Source: Candidatus Poribacteria bacterium
GTDB lineage: Bacteria; Poribacteria; WGA-4E; PCPOR2b
DNA: 64,000 bases
NCBI GenBank assembly: GCA_003635265.1
Contig: PYIZ01000006.1
Location: 115,076 to 179,075, forward strand
Reading direction: 5' to 3'
Shown here: one piece after another, positions 43,721-52,046 of the stretch
Numbering within the stretch: the first letter of the stretch is position 1
Layout: every line of letters starts with the position of its first letter
Program-made: the position numbers and the translations under genes
The notes under the pieces: generated by a model
What the model saw: only the letters and a program-made list of their open reading frames with translations
Database searches by the model: none
Told to the model about the DNA's origin: nothing

Positions 43721-45232
43721 CTATATAAGCGAAATCAGCTTAGGAATTACATTCCGAATGATTGTTAATGTTCCGAAGATTGAGTAGAATCCTGCACACG
43801 CGATGAGTCCAATCTGCCGCCAAATAGAGGGTTGAATCTCTTTCGGCAGGAATTTTCGATTCACGTAGAGCGTGTGCAGCGCAGTGATCACAAGCAAGTA
43901 CCCACCGATTGTCGCGGAAACCAAGATCATAAAAAACGGCTTTGCCAGATAGAGTGCGATAACGCCCCAGAGGATATAGATGACAAGGATTGGATAATAG
44001 ATCCATTTCGCATTATGCTCTTCCATTTTCCGTGCACTTGCAAATCCGGTCCAAATGATATCTGTGTAGCGACGTGGAACTCCGTCCACACTGCCCAACT
44101 GAGTTGAGAAAAGCACCCAGAACCCACACAGCAGTGTGAGATACCAAAAGATCTGTCCACCTTTTGCGGCAAGTCCGTCTGCCTGAAACGCTGCCGCCGA
44201 CCATTGATCAATCTCCTGTCCTGCGGGAACGAATTCAATTGTCAACATGGCGGGCAGTGCCAGACCGAAGAAACAGCCGATGACCCAGATGTAATACTGC
44301 TCGAAGCGGTTGTATTTCCACCATTCGCGAAAGCGTTCCAAATTTTCAGGGGTTATCCGAAAGACTTTGCCGATATGTGTCAGCGTTACCTGCTGTCCAC
44401 CAATCAGAGAGGGAATCGCGCCGACGAGGCTGCTCATACCCCATCCCTTGTCACGGACGTAGTTGCTGATACCGACATTGCCCAATCCGCCGCTTCCTGC
44501 ATAGGCAGCAAACGCACCGAGTAACAGCCAATCAACATTACCACTCTCCGCTGATGGTAACGCACCAAAGCTAAAGAATCCTTTGATCACGGTCCACCAC
44601 ACCTTGGGGGGCACCATGAACAGATCGATCAGGAGCAGGTAGCCGATGATCCAGATGACCATTGCTAGTTGGACTTTTTCGAGGGCGTTGTAGATTTTTT
44701 TGCCAAACAGGACGATTCCGAGACATAAGAAGAACGCTAGATACGCAAAGAATCGTACCGTACCTTGGTCGGCTTCCCCCGGCATATATCCCAACCATGC
44801 TGCTGCGATAGCTGTGGCAGCGGTCGCTGCCCAGCCGGGCCAAATTCCGAAGAAGTCTATACCCGAATAAAAAAACGCCCAGAACCGCGAGCCCGGTTTG
44901 CAACGCATATAACCGCTGAACATCGGTTCCCCTGTATAAATCGTGTAGCGTATTGATTCTGTGTTGATGAAAGATTGGAGTAGGATGGCAATTGTTGCGA
45001 TCCAAAGGAGCCGTCCGCCGTATTGTGCGGTGATTGCCGGGCCGAGCAACCATTCGCCGCTACCGATTGATCCGCCTAATGCAATAATTCCCGGTCCCAA
45101 AACAGTCCGAAATGCACGACTGAAGCGGTAGGGTGGCGGAGCGGGTAGGTCGGCGACTTCCCAATCGGGCAGACAGCCTCCATCGACTTTTTCCTCTGGA
45201 GAATCGTTGACATTTGTGTTGGATTGTTCCAT
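43721..45232 (-). CDS. Nramp-like membrane transporter with altered TM1 motif
   Basis: A 503-residue protein with about 11-12 membrane segments. The stretch RTVLGPGIIALGGSIGSGEWLLGPAI (about 40-65) corresponds to the first helix of Nramp transporters, whose metal-binding DPGN motif is replaced by GSGE. The region SAESGNVDWLLLGAFAAYAGSGGLGNVGISNYVRDKGWGM would be the sixth helix, and the MPH-type Met is not evident. Classical Nramp carries Mn2+ or Fe2+ with protons. Loss of the Asp and Asn suggests another substrate. AGGAG precedes the ATG. It neighbours SDR and P1 peptidase genes on the same strand. Confidence 0.72.
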   Translation of the reverse strand: MEQSNTNVNDSPEEKVDGGCLPDWEVADLPAPPPYRFSRAFRTVLGPGIIALGGSIGSGEWLLGPAITAQYGGRLLWIATIAILLQSFINTESIRYTIYTGEPMFSGYMRCKPGSRFWAFFYSGIDFFGIWPGWAATAATAIAAAWLGYMPGEADQGTVRFFAYLAFFLCLGIVLFGKKIYNALEKVQLAMVIWIIGYLLLIDLFMVPPKVWWTVIKGFFSFGALPSAESGNVDWLLLGAFAAYAGSGGLGNVGISNYVRDKGWGMSSLVGAIPSLIGGQQVTLTHIGKVFRITPENLERFREWWKYNRFEQYYIWVIGCFFGLALPAMLTIEFVPAGQEIDQWSAAAFQADGLAAKGGQIFWYLTLLCGFWVLFSTQLGSVDGVPRRYTDIIWTGFASARKMEEHNAKWIYYPILVIYILWGVIALYLAKPFFMILVSATIGGYLLVITALHTLYVNRKFLPKEIQPSIWRQIGLIACAGFYSIFGTLTIIRNVIPKLISLI

Positions 45233-45430
45233 ATTCGCTCCTATTTATGTTTTGACTTTAATATCTAGATTCTATCCCGGCTCTTGGACATCCAACAGGG
45301 TAAGAATTTGGCTTATTTTAGCAAAAATCGACACCGATGTCACGTGGAAAATTGGCGGTTTAGAAATATGCGAATATGCAGATGAGAAACGAGATTAAAG
45401 ACTCGGGGCACCCTCTGTTCTACCGAGGTA

Positions 45431-46540
45431 TTATTCATCCCAAGAAGATGTTTCAGGCGGTTGGAGTTCCAAGATTTCAAGGATACGGTGGATTGGAATG
45501 CCGCGTCTAGTATTACCGTCGCGACCGACAACCGTGTGCGCCTTGAGCAGCGAATTGATTATTGATTCTTCGGTTGCTTCGATTACAGCGCGAAAGAGAA
45601 GGCTTAGGGTGCCTTCATCGTGAAAGATTGGAGGCGATTCAGGTGGAGTAGACCCAATACGGTTGGTTGTCGAAAAAGCGATGACGAAATCACCGCTACC
45701 GTGCGAGGCAATTGCCCCGGTGCGTGCAAGCCCAAACGTCGCCCGCCTGGCGACGCGAGTGAGTTGTCTGTGGGAAACCGGCGCGTCTGTTGCAACGATA
45801 ATCATGATTGATCCAGGTCGTTCTTCTGATATATCCTCTGGTGTCAAATGTTCCCCAACCGGAAAGCCGTCTATCCTCAAATCGGACGCCCCGCCGGTGT
45901 TGGTCAGGACCAAAACACCAGTTGTATAGGCAGTTCCGTCCACTTGAACTACACGCGAAGCAGTTCCAATCCCAGCTTTCCAGCCAAAGCCGCTCATACC
46001 TACGCCGGCACCAACAACGCCTTCCTCGACATTTGTATGAGACGCAGTCTCCAACGCCTCAAACACATGCTCCTGTTGGACATGACGCCCTAGAATATCG
46101 TTGAGAAAACTGTCGTTACATTCACCAACAATTGGATTAAACGAATAGACACCTGGGTTCTGTGCTGAGACATAGTCGACAAGCGCATCAGCAGCAGTCC
46201 AAACGTTGAGTGTACCTGTTAGGAGAATCGGGGTCTCAATATTTCCCAGTTCGAGCAGCTGTGGCAAACCGATTGATTTGCCAAAGGCATTGATGATATG
46301 CGCTGTTGCCGTCACTTTCTCACGAAAAATGTTGCCATCGTGCGGCAAGATGGCCGTCACGCCTGTGCGGATTGGACCGTTACCGGGGGAGAGAGGTCCT
46401 TCCCCCACTATGCGGGTGACGTGCCCTACTTTGACGCCGGGAACATCGGTCATCCCGTTTAGTTCACCGGTTGGTAAAACCCCAATCTGGATGCCAATTT
46501 CACGGGCGCGAGGTCGATTCGGTTTAGTAGATGTTTGCAT
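45431..46540 (-). CDS. P1 family peptidase (DmpA/BapA-like aminopeptidase)
   Basis: A 369-residue protein of the DmpA/P1 family, Ntn-type hydrolases that cleave themselves before a Ser and release N-terminal residues from peptides or beta-peptides. Motifs: GELNGMTDVPGVKVGHVT (start), GPIRTGVTAILPH, GVVGAGVGMSGFGWKAGIGTASR, LTNTGGASDLRIDGFPVG, and the self-cleavage Gly-Ser in PGSIMIIVATDAPVSHRQL (about 243). Also LARTGAIASHGSGDFVIAFSTTNR. Length is normal. A promoter with TTGATG-16-TATAAT lies upstream (46582-46609). It reads divergently from the 46732 operon and has its own control. Confidence 0.92.
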   Translation of the reverse strand: MQTSTKPNRPRAREIGIQIGVLPTGELNGMTDVPGVKVGHVTRIVGEGPLSPGNGPIRTGVTAILPHDGNIFREKVTATAHIINAFGKSIGLPQLLELGNIETPILLTGTLNVWTAADALVDYVSAQNPGVYSFNPIVGECNDSFLNDILGRHVQQEHVFEALETASHTNVEEGVVGAGVGMSGFGWKAGIGTASRVVQVDGTAYTTGVLVLTNTGGASDLRIDGFPVGEHLTPEDISEERPGSIMIIVATDAPVSHRQLTRVARRATFGLARTGAIASHGSGDFVIAFSTTNRIGSTPPESPPIFHDEGTLSLLFRAVIEATEESIINSLLKAHTVVGRDGNTRRGIPIHRILEILELQPPETSSWDE

Positions 46541-46581
46541 TGGAAAGTCTTCCTTCTGGGGGTGGATATAATCTATTATAC

Positions 46582-46609
46582 ATTATACCAGAACAAGCCA
46601 AAACATCAA
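46582..46609 (-). promoter_or_regulatory. promoter of the P1 peptidase gene
   Basis: On the minus strand TTGATG (46609-46604) and TATAAT (46587-46582) are 16 bases apart, 42 bases before the ATG at 46540. A second TATAAT-like site (46580-46575) lies just behind. Confidence 0.5.
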
Positions 46610-46629
46610 GTACATTTGCAGATTTCTAC

Positions 46630-46659
46630 TTGACACTGAGCCTACATGCGTAATAGAAT
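46630..46659 (+). promoter_or_regulatory. promoter of the 46732 catabolic gene set
   Basis: TTGACA (46630-46635) and TAGAAT (46654-46659) are 18 bases apart, 72 bases before the ATG at 46732. Together with the P1 peptidase promoter it forms a divergent control region of 191 bases. Confidence 0.5.
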
Positions 46660-46731
46660 AGGGCGCTAATTCAATGGAAATTTGCTCGATTGTTCCATAG
46701 AGATATTCAGGATCGATTAAGGAGCCCAAAC

Positions 46732-47787
46732 ATGGCGAAACGATACAGTGCCTGCCTCATCGGTTGTGGTCGGATGGGCGCAACAATCGATGACGAGGTT
46801 CGAGATCACCCACAAAGTTTTCGATGGATCCCATACTCTCATGCCGCCGGATATATTGCTTCAGAACATACGGATCTAATTGCTGTTTCGGATGTCCTCC
46901 CGGAGAAGATGGAAGCGATTCGAGAGCGGTACAATGTCCCTGAAGGCTATACCGACTATCGTGAGATGATTCGGAAAGAAAAGCCGGAGATAGTGAGTAT
47001 CGCTACTCGTCCCGCGACACATGCCGAAATCACGGTCTTTGCGGCAGAAAATGGGGTCAAGGGCATCTACTGCGAAAAGCCGCTTTGCTGCTCAATGGAA
47101 GAGGCGGACGCAATGTTAGCAGCGTGCGAAAGGCACGGTGTCAAATTCAATTACGGTACGCAACGTCGTTATATGCCACTCTTTCAGAAAATGCGGGAAC
47201 TGATAGATCAGGGGGAGTTGGGTGAGATTCAAGCGGTGATTGGGCATGTCGGCGTCGGCGCAGCGCAGTGGGGACACACACATACCTCTGATATGCTGCT
47301 CTATCTGGCAAGCGATTCTGAAATCGAGTATGTGCAGGGCGACGTGAACGTAGATTTAGCAGATTTTGTCGGGAATCGTGTGGACGACGATCCGGGGATT
47401 CCGATGGGATATGTGACCTTCAAGAACGGTGTCCGCGGCTATCTGCTAGCGAGTGGAGGCTTTGAATTTGAGGTCAGTGGTTCAAAGGGCAAGCTGCGCA
47501 CCTTCAACGATAGTGTGGCGTGTCAATGGCGCAAGATTCAGGGCGAGTGGAATATCCTCGAAGAGGTGCCGTTCCCTGAACCGCCGCGTAAGAGTGGAAC
47601 TGTTGGGGCAATTGACGACATTGTTGCTGCGATTGAGGAAGGACATGAAACGACGGGCAATATTCAGATCGCTTGTCGCAGTCAAGAAATGATTCTCGGT
47701 TTCGTCGAATCGCAACGGCATGATGGTACGAAGGTATCGCTGCCGTTGGAAGATCGAGGTCTTTACGTTGGGCGGCAGAATTGGTAG
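46732..47787 (+). CDS. Gfo/Idh/MocA family oxidoreductase
   Basis: A 351-residue oxidoreductase. The Rossmann motif is ACLIGCGRMGATI (residues 6-18), then VSDVLPEKMEAIRERY. The complete EKP motif is in GIYCEKPLCCSMEEAD (about 110), unlike the AKP of the copy at 6464. The C-terminal half has ATQWGHTH-like GAAQWGHTHTSDMLLYL with a likely catalytic His. AAGGAG stands seven bases before ATG 46732; the frame opens earlier at 46690 without a ribosome site. It heads a run of + strand genes (47801 follows by 13 bases), suggesting the first, oxidative step of a sugar or sugar-acid pathway. Confidence 0.9.
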   Translation: MAKRYSACLIGCGRMGATIDDEVRDHPQSFRWIPYSHAAGYIASEHTDLIAVSDVLPEKMEAIRERYNVPEGYTDYREMIRKEKPEIVSIATRPATHAEITVFAAENGVKGIYCEKPLCCSMEEADAMLAACERHGVKFNYGTQRRYMPLFQKMRELIDQGELGEIQAVIGHVGVGAAQWGHTHTSDMLLYLASDSEIEYVQGDVNVDLADFVGNRVDDDPGIPMGYVTFKNGVRGYLLASGGFEFEVSGSKGKLRTFNDSVACQWRKIQGEWNILEEVPFPEPPRKSGTVGAIDDIVAAIEEGHETTGNIQIACRSQEMILGFVESQRHDGTKVSLPLEDRGLYVGRQNW

Positions 47788-47800
47788 AGAGGAGACTTAA

Positions 47801-48931
47801 ATGAAAATTACACAGATTGATGTTTGGACAGTAGTCGTTCCAGTTTTTCCCGAAGCGGTGCATAGCGAGGAATACGGTGGTTATCCTGATTGGGCAAGGG
47901 TGCCCAAGCAGATGATTCGGATGCATACCGATGAAGGTATCACCGGAATTGGTGAAACTGGTAGAGGACAATCGACACAAGCGGTGGCTCAAGCGGCTGA
48001 ACAGTTGAAGGGCAGAGACGTGATGCAGATGTGTTTGCAGAACGTCTTTCGCACAGATCCACTCAAGCCAAATCCTGAATCGCCAGAAGATTGGGAGATC
48101 GATGTCGGTCCCTATCCCACCGGATACGAGGCGTTTGAAATGGCGGTCTTCGATCTCGTTGGCAAACGGCTGGAAGTACCTGCTCATGCGCTTCTGGGTG
48201 GCGCCTGTCGAGACAAAGTGCGAGCGGATTTTTGGATCGGGCACCAAACGCCGGAACATACGGGACGCAGTACAGAAATTGCCATTGAGCGAGGGTTCAC
48301 TGGACTGAAAACAAAATGCCGAATCCAAGAGCCGATGGCGGAACGGATACGAGCGGTCTGGGAAGTTGGCGGATCAGAGTTCAAAATGACAGTTGATCCG
48401 AATGAGCGTTTTTATACCGTCGAACAAACGCTTGAACTTGCCGATCAGATCAAGGAACTTGAGAACGTCGAAGTGTTTGAAGATCCCATCCCAAAGAAGG
48501 GCTTGCGGGACGACGTGTTAGCGCAGTATCGATATATGCGCGGAGAGTTACCGTTTCCGTTGGCACTTCACCTCGGTGGTGCGTCGGACGTGATTAAAGC
48601 GATTCGTGCGGACGCGGTGGACTATCTCAACCTCGGCGGCTCGATGGTCAACTTTGTCAAAGCGGCTGCGATTGCACAGGCAGCAGGTATCCCTGTGTGG
48701 CACGGATCAGGAAATGATCTTGGGATTATGGAGCGGTCTTATCTCCACGCTGCCGCTGTTGCGCCAAATTGTGTCCTCGCCAGCGATTTTGTTGGGAGCT
48801 GGACCCGCATAGATGATCTGATTACGGAAGGGTTCACCTTTGAGAAGGGCTATACGCCTGTACCGCAATCGCCCGGTTTGGGGTGTGAATTGGATCTAGA
48901 TGCGTTGGAGAAGTATCGGATAGATAAGTAG
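47801..48931 (+). CDS. enolase-superfamily (mandelate racemase/muconate lactonizing) enzyme
   Basis: A 376-residue enolase-superfamily enzyme; such enzymes abstract a proton next to a carboxylate to dehydrate or isomerise sugar acids. N-terminal capping domain to about 125 (IRMHTDEGITGIGETGRG). In the barrel: GLKTKC gives the KxK pair (about 168), metal ligands TVDPNERF (Asp, about 195) and VEVFEDPIPKKG (Glu, about 225), and further on ALHLGG. Near the C-terminus VWHGSGNDLGI has a His-Gly typical of the family. It lies 13 bases after the Gfo/Idh gene, so probably acts on its product. The exact acid is unknown. Confidence 0.9.
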   Translation: MKITQIDVWTVVVPVFPEAVHSEEYGGYPDWARVPKQMIRMHTDEGITGIGETGRGQSTQAVAQAAEQLKGRDVMQMCLQNVFRTDPLKPNPESPEDWEIDVGPYPTGYEAFEMAVFDLVGKRLEVPAHALLGGACRDKVRADFWIGHQTPEHTGRSTEIAIERGFTGLKTKCRIQEPMAERIRAVWEVGGSEFKMTVDPNERFYTVEQTLELADQIKELENVEVFEDPIPKKGLRDDVLAQYRYMRGELPFPLALHLGGASDVIKAIRADAVDYLNLGGSMVNFVKAAAIAQAAGIPVWHGSGNDLGIMERSYLHAAAVAPNCVLASDFVGSWTRIDDLITEGFTFEKGYTPVPQSPGLGCELDLDALEKYRIDK

Positions 48932-48959
48932 AAACGACAACGGAATGGGGGTCAACAAA

Positions 48960-49169
48960 ATGCCAGTTATAAAACTGCCCGAAGCAGATTGGGGGGAAGC
49001 GTGGCGATTATTGATTCAGGAAGGTGGAACGACGCGGATTTCTAAAGATCACGTTTATATCGTTTCGGGGCGTCAAATCGAATTGTTGCAGGACAAACAG
49101 CTACCTTTTGAGGTGCTTGATGAGTCAGACCGTAATTCAGTACGAGATCTATCTGCCCCTACAGTATAA
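48960..49169 (+). CDS. small hypothetical protein, first of an overlapping pair
   Basis: A 69-residue protein from ATG 48960 (GGGGG about nine bases upstream); ATG 48945 is in frame and adds five residues. It reads MPVIKLPEADWGEAWRLLIQ and ends in an acidic segment FEVLDESDRNS. I do not recognise the family. Its last 50 bases overlap the start of the next small gene in another frame, which implies joint expression. Size and pairing recall toxin-antitoxin modules, but there is no known motif to support that. Confidence 0.5.
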   Translation: MPVIKLPEADWGEAWRLLIQEGGTTRISKDHVYIVSGRQIELLQDKQLPFEVLDESDRNSVRDLSAPTV

Positions 49170-49449
49170 TGACGGAACATGGATTGAAGAAGAAAAATAC
49201 AACGATGTTCATCAACGACTGTTTGATAGATTTGGTGGCGTGACACACATCATGCGAGATTTCCCGTTGCGAGGTTCTTGGCGAGATCATGGTGAAGTTT
49301 ATCACGATTATGTGATTGTTTACACGGTTATCGACTTTGATGGAGCTGCAAACAACTCACAGTTCTTCGGGGAATTGAAGGAGGAATTGAAAGGATTGTT
49401 CCGCCAGAAAGAGATTTTGATTACAGGTGTTGAAATAACTATTTTTTAG
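49120..49449 (+). CDS. hypothetical protein, second of the overlapping pair
   Basis: A 109-residue protein. The start is ATG 49120 (MSQTVIQYEIYLPLQYNDGTW), with GAGG six bases ahead; the frame opens upstream but reads unlike protein there. It looks like a compact alpha/beta protein: VHQRLFDRFGGVTHIMRDFPLRGSW, then VYHDYVIVYTVIDFDG, then FFGELKEELKGLFRQKEILITGVEITIF. The layout (strand, helix, strand, strand, helix, strand) suggests a ferredoxin-like fold. No function can be named. It sits inside a catabolic gene run with the upstream small gene. Confidence 0.6.
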   Translation: MSQTVIQYEIYLPLQYNDGTWIEEEKYNDVHQRLFDRFGGVTHIMRDFPLRGSWRDHGEVYHDYVIVYTVIDFDGAANNSQFFGELKEELKGLFRQKEILITGVEITIF

Positions 49450-49490
49450 TAAAGCGCATGTGTATTCCAAAGTGTATATGGAGGCATAAT

Positions 49491-50348
49491 ATGTTCAAAA
49501 ATCTGAGTCCGGGTGCTATTGGCATTCAGGCGAATATCGAAGAAGGGCTAGCATTGGCAAAGTCGGCGGGCTTTGAGGGGCTAGACATTAACATCAGCGA
49601 AGCAAGTACATTGGCGAGCGAACACTCTGTCGATTATGTCAAAAACCTCTGGGCGGATGCAGGCTTGAAGATGGGTGGTTGGGGGATGCCGGTCAACTAT
49701 CGTGGGAGCAATGCGGAGTTCGACGAAAGCCTAGCAAGTCTCCCTGACCTAGCGAAGCTGGCTGCAGAACTCGGCTGCCATCGCACGACAACCGTTGTTT
49801 CACCAAGTTCAAATGATCTTTCATTTCAAGAGAATTGGGATTTTCATATCAAACGGCTGCGTCCTGTTACGGAGATCCTGAAGGATTATGGACATTCGCT
49901 TGGTCTTGAGTTTATCGGTCCGGCGACGAGCCGTAAACCAGCGAAGCATCTGTTCACCTATACGATGGACGCTGTGCTTGGACTCGCCGCTGGGATCGGG
50001 ACAGGCAACGTTGGGCTGCTGTTCGATATGTGGCACTGGTACACCTGCCGTTCCACACTCGACGATGTCAGGAAACTCTCCAAAGAAGATGTGGTGTATG
50101 TTCACATCAACGACGCCCCCGCGGGAATTGACCCGGACGATCAGATCGACAGTGTGCGCTGCATCCCTGCCGAGACGGGTGTGATCCCACTCGCCGAATT
50201 GATGCAGATTCTCGACGGTATTGGATACGATGGTCCCGTAACGGTTGAACCCTTTAGTGCGAAGATTAATACTATGGAACCACAAGAGGCAGCAAAGACC
50301 GCTGCTGAATCGCTGAATACAGTGTGGGCACAAGCGGGGTTGGCGTAA
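49491..50348 (+). CDS. sugar phosphate isomerase/epimerase (xylose isomerase-like TIM barrel)
   Basis: A 285-residue TIM-barrel protein. Metal-binding residues of the family are seen in order: LGLEFIGP (Glu, about 139), VGLLFDMWHWY (Asp and His, about 175), VVYVHINDAP (His, about 203) and GPVTVEPFS (Glu, about 250). GYDGPVTVEPFS is characteristic. GGAGG lies six bases before ATG 49491; the frame opens at 49458 but without a site. It lies in the catabolic run between the small pair and RraA. The family includes isomerases and epimerases of keto-sugars, inosose dehydratases and others. Confidence 0.9.
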   Translation: MFKNLSPGAIGIQANIEEGLALAKSAGFEGLDINISEASTLASEHSVDYVKNLWADAGLKMGGWGMPVNYRGSNAEFDESLASLPDLAKLAAELGCHRTTTVVSPSSNDLSFQENWDFHIKRLRPVTEILKDYGHSLGLEFIGPATSRKPAKHLFTYTMDAVLGLAAGIGTGNVGLLFDMWHWYTCRSTLDDVRKLSKEDVVYVHINDAPAGIDPDDQIDSVRCIPAETGVIPLAELMQILDGIGYDGPVTVEPFSAKINTMEPQEAAKTAAESLNTVWAQAGLA

Positions 50349-50386
50349 GCAGGAAACAGATTCATCAGTTTATTGGTTCAACAAAG

Positions 50387-50414
50387 GTAGGGAACGTAGA
50401 TCTACGTTCCCTAC
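50387..50414. repeat. 28-bp perfect palindrome (family A)
   Basis: The 14-base arm GTAGGGAACGTAGA is followed directly by its full complement, with AGATCT at the centre. It lies between the isomerase stop and the RraA start. The sister at 8485-8514 shares the arm apart from two bases, and both lie in short intergenic gaps. Confidence 0.75.
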
Positions 50415-50454
50415 GTGCATATCTCGAAGTAAAAAGGAAGGAAAATTAACAACT

Positions 50455-51264
50455 GTGCAACTTGTTAACAAAGAAAATATACTCGAAATTACGAGAGAGT
50501 GGGAAGGCGAGCGATTCCCTGACGGGAGACCCCATGTGCCGGGCGACATCGTTGAACGGATGAAGAAGGTGACAATCGAGGAGGCGTGGGGTGTGCTCCA
50601 AGGGCACGGCTATCGCTTTCAGTTTGATGGGGATTGGATGAACCTACATCCAGATCGTGTCTTGGTCGGAAGGGCGGTGACGTGTATGTTTGTTCCGCTA
50701 CGTCCAGACTTCCAAAATGTCGTCGCGGAACAGGGGGAGAAGGATAAACGTATCGGTGGACAAAACTCGTGGGTGATTGATACGCTCCTCGAAAATGACA
50801 CCATCGTTGTAGACCTATTCGGCAAGGTGAAGAACGGCACCTTCGCAGGCGACAATCTCGGCAATGCGATTTTTGCACGTAGCAGAACTGGCATGGTCAT
50901 TGACGGGGGCATCCGTGACCTCGACGGCATTTATAGCCTTCCAGACTTTGCAACATTTGTGCGTGGGGTTGACCCCAGTGCCATCGCTGATGTCACTTTG
51001 GCGGGAATCAATATTCCGGCCCGCATTGGTGAAACAACAGTCCTACCGGGGGATATCGTACTCGGAAGGCGCGAAGGGGTCATTTTTGTTCCACCACACC
51101 TAGCGCAGGAGGTTGTCGAACGCTCCGAGGATATCCGTATGCGAGACCGCTTTGGGCATCAACGCTTGCAGGAAGGGAAATATACGCCCGGTGAAATTGA
51201 TGGGGCATGGTCGGACGAGATTAACGCGGATTTTGCGGAGTGGGTGAAAACTCAAGAACTTTAG
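50455..51264 (+). CDS. RraA family protein (HMG/CHA aldolase-like)
   Basis: A 269-residue RraA-family protein. Members are class II pyruvate aldolases or 2-oxoacid decarboxylases, and some only regulate RNase E. Motifs: LVGRAVTCMFVP, GDNLGNAIFARSRTGMVIDGGIRDLDGI (the GDNL and GGIRD segments carry the pyruvate and metal sites), PARIGETTVLPGDIVLGRREGVIFVP. N-terminal extension of about 60 residues is longer than in E. coli RraA. The start is GTG 50455; AAGGAAGG is 13 bases upstream, somewhat far. The palindrome at 50387 lies before it. In a set with a dehydrogenase and a sugar-acid dehydratase-type enzyme, an aldolase role is the most likely. Confidence 0.87.
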   Translation: MQLVNKENILEITREWEGERFPDGRPHVPGDIVERMKKVTIEEAWGVLQGHGYRFQFDGDWMNLHPDRVLVGRAVTCMFVPLRPDFQNVVAEQGEKDKRIGGQNSWVIDTLLENDTIVVDLFGKVKNGTFAGDNLGNAIFARSRTGMVIDGGIRDLDGIYSLPDFATFVRGVDPSAIADVTLAGINIPARIGETTVLPGDIVLGRREGVIFVPPHLAQEVVERSEDIRMRDRFGHQRLQEGKYTPGEIDGAWSDEINADFAEWVKTQEL

Positions 51265-51280
51265 GGGAGAGGCACGGAAG

Positions 51281-52006
51281 GTGGTGCACCGAGATTATAC
51301 CTGCTTCACAGAGCGATTGGAGTCATTAAACTCGTCTCACACGCGGATAGGAACCGCAGGTGTTGTGGACGATTATCCCATCTATTGTGTTTCGCTGGAA
51401 ACTGGTCAAGGTGTGCACAAAAACATACTAATCACGGCAGGAATTCACGGTGATGAGCCTGCAGGACCGGCGTCCGTACTGCGTTTTTTGGAGCGGGATA
51501 ACACCCATCTGTTACAACATTTCAAGTTCCTGATTCTACCGTGTATCAATCCTTACGGTTACGTGCACAACACAAGGGAAAACAAGCGGGGCGTGGATCT
51601 GAATCGTTCATTTGAAGAAACTGGCATCGCTGAAGTAGATATTGTCAAAGAAACGGTAGCAGGACAGCGTTTCGATTTCTGCCTCGACTTTCATGAAGAT
51701 TGGGAAGCAAAGGGTGTATACTTCTACGAAGCCCAACGCGATGAGCTATGGATTGGTCCCAAAATAACTCGTCAGATCGAAAAGATTGGTCCGATTGATG
51801 GAGAAGTCGGAGAAAGCGACCTGCCGATCGCCGATGGTGTTTTTCAGGTAGATCCCGCTTGGGGAGATGCAGGACTGGCTCCCTACCTCTTCCATTTTCA
51901 CGCAGACCATGCCATGATTTGTGAGACGCCAACAAGCTGGCACCTTAATCGACGGACAGCAGCTCATTTGACAGCACTTGATGCTGCGCTTGAGATCCTG
52001 GGCTAA
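51281..52006 (+). CDS. M14/AstE-like zinc carboxypeptidase or deacylase
   Basis: A 241-residue protein of the M14 succinylglutamate desuccinylase/aspartoacylase group. The zinc motif is ITAGIHGDEPAG (His and Glu, about 55), NPYGYVHNTRENKRGVDLNRSFEE carries the substrate-binding Asn-Arg, DFCLDFHEDWEA gives the third ligand, and MICETPTSW the catalytic Glu (about 215). Start is GTG 51281 with GGAGAGG about eight bases before it. Small M14 proteins of this kind cut an amide bond on a carboxylated substrate. It follows RraA by 16 bases in the same unit. Confidence 0.85.
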   Translation: MVHRDYTCFTERLESLNSSHTRIGTAGVVDDYPIYCVSLETGQGVHKNILITAGIHGDEPAGPASVLRFLERDNTHLLQHFKFLILPCINPYGYVHNTRENKRGVDLNRSFEETGIAEVDIVKETVAGQRFDFCLDFHEDWEAKGVYFYEAQRDELWIGPKITRQIEKIGPIDGEVGESDLPIADGVFQVDPAWGDAGLAPYLFHFHADHAMICETPTSWHLNRRTAAHLTALDAALEILG

Positions 52007-52046
52007 GGGGCGTACGAAAAAGGAGTTGAGCGCTTCGGGATCCGAA

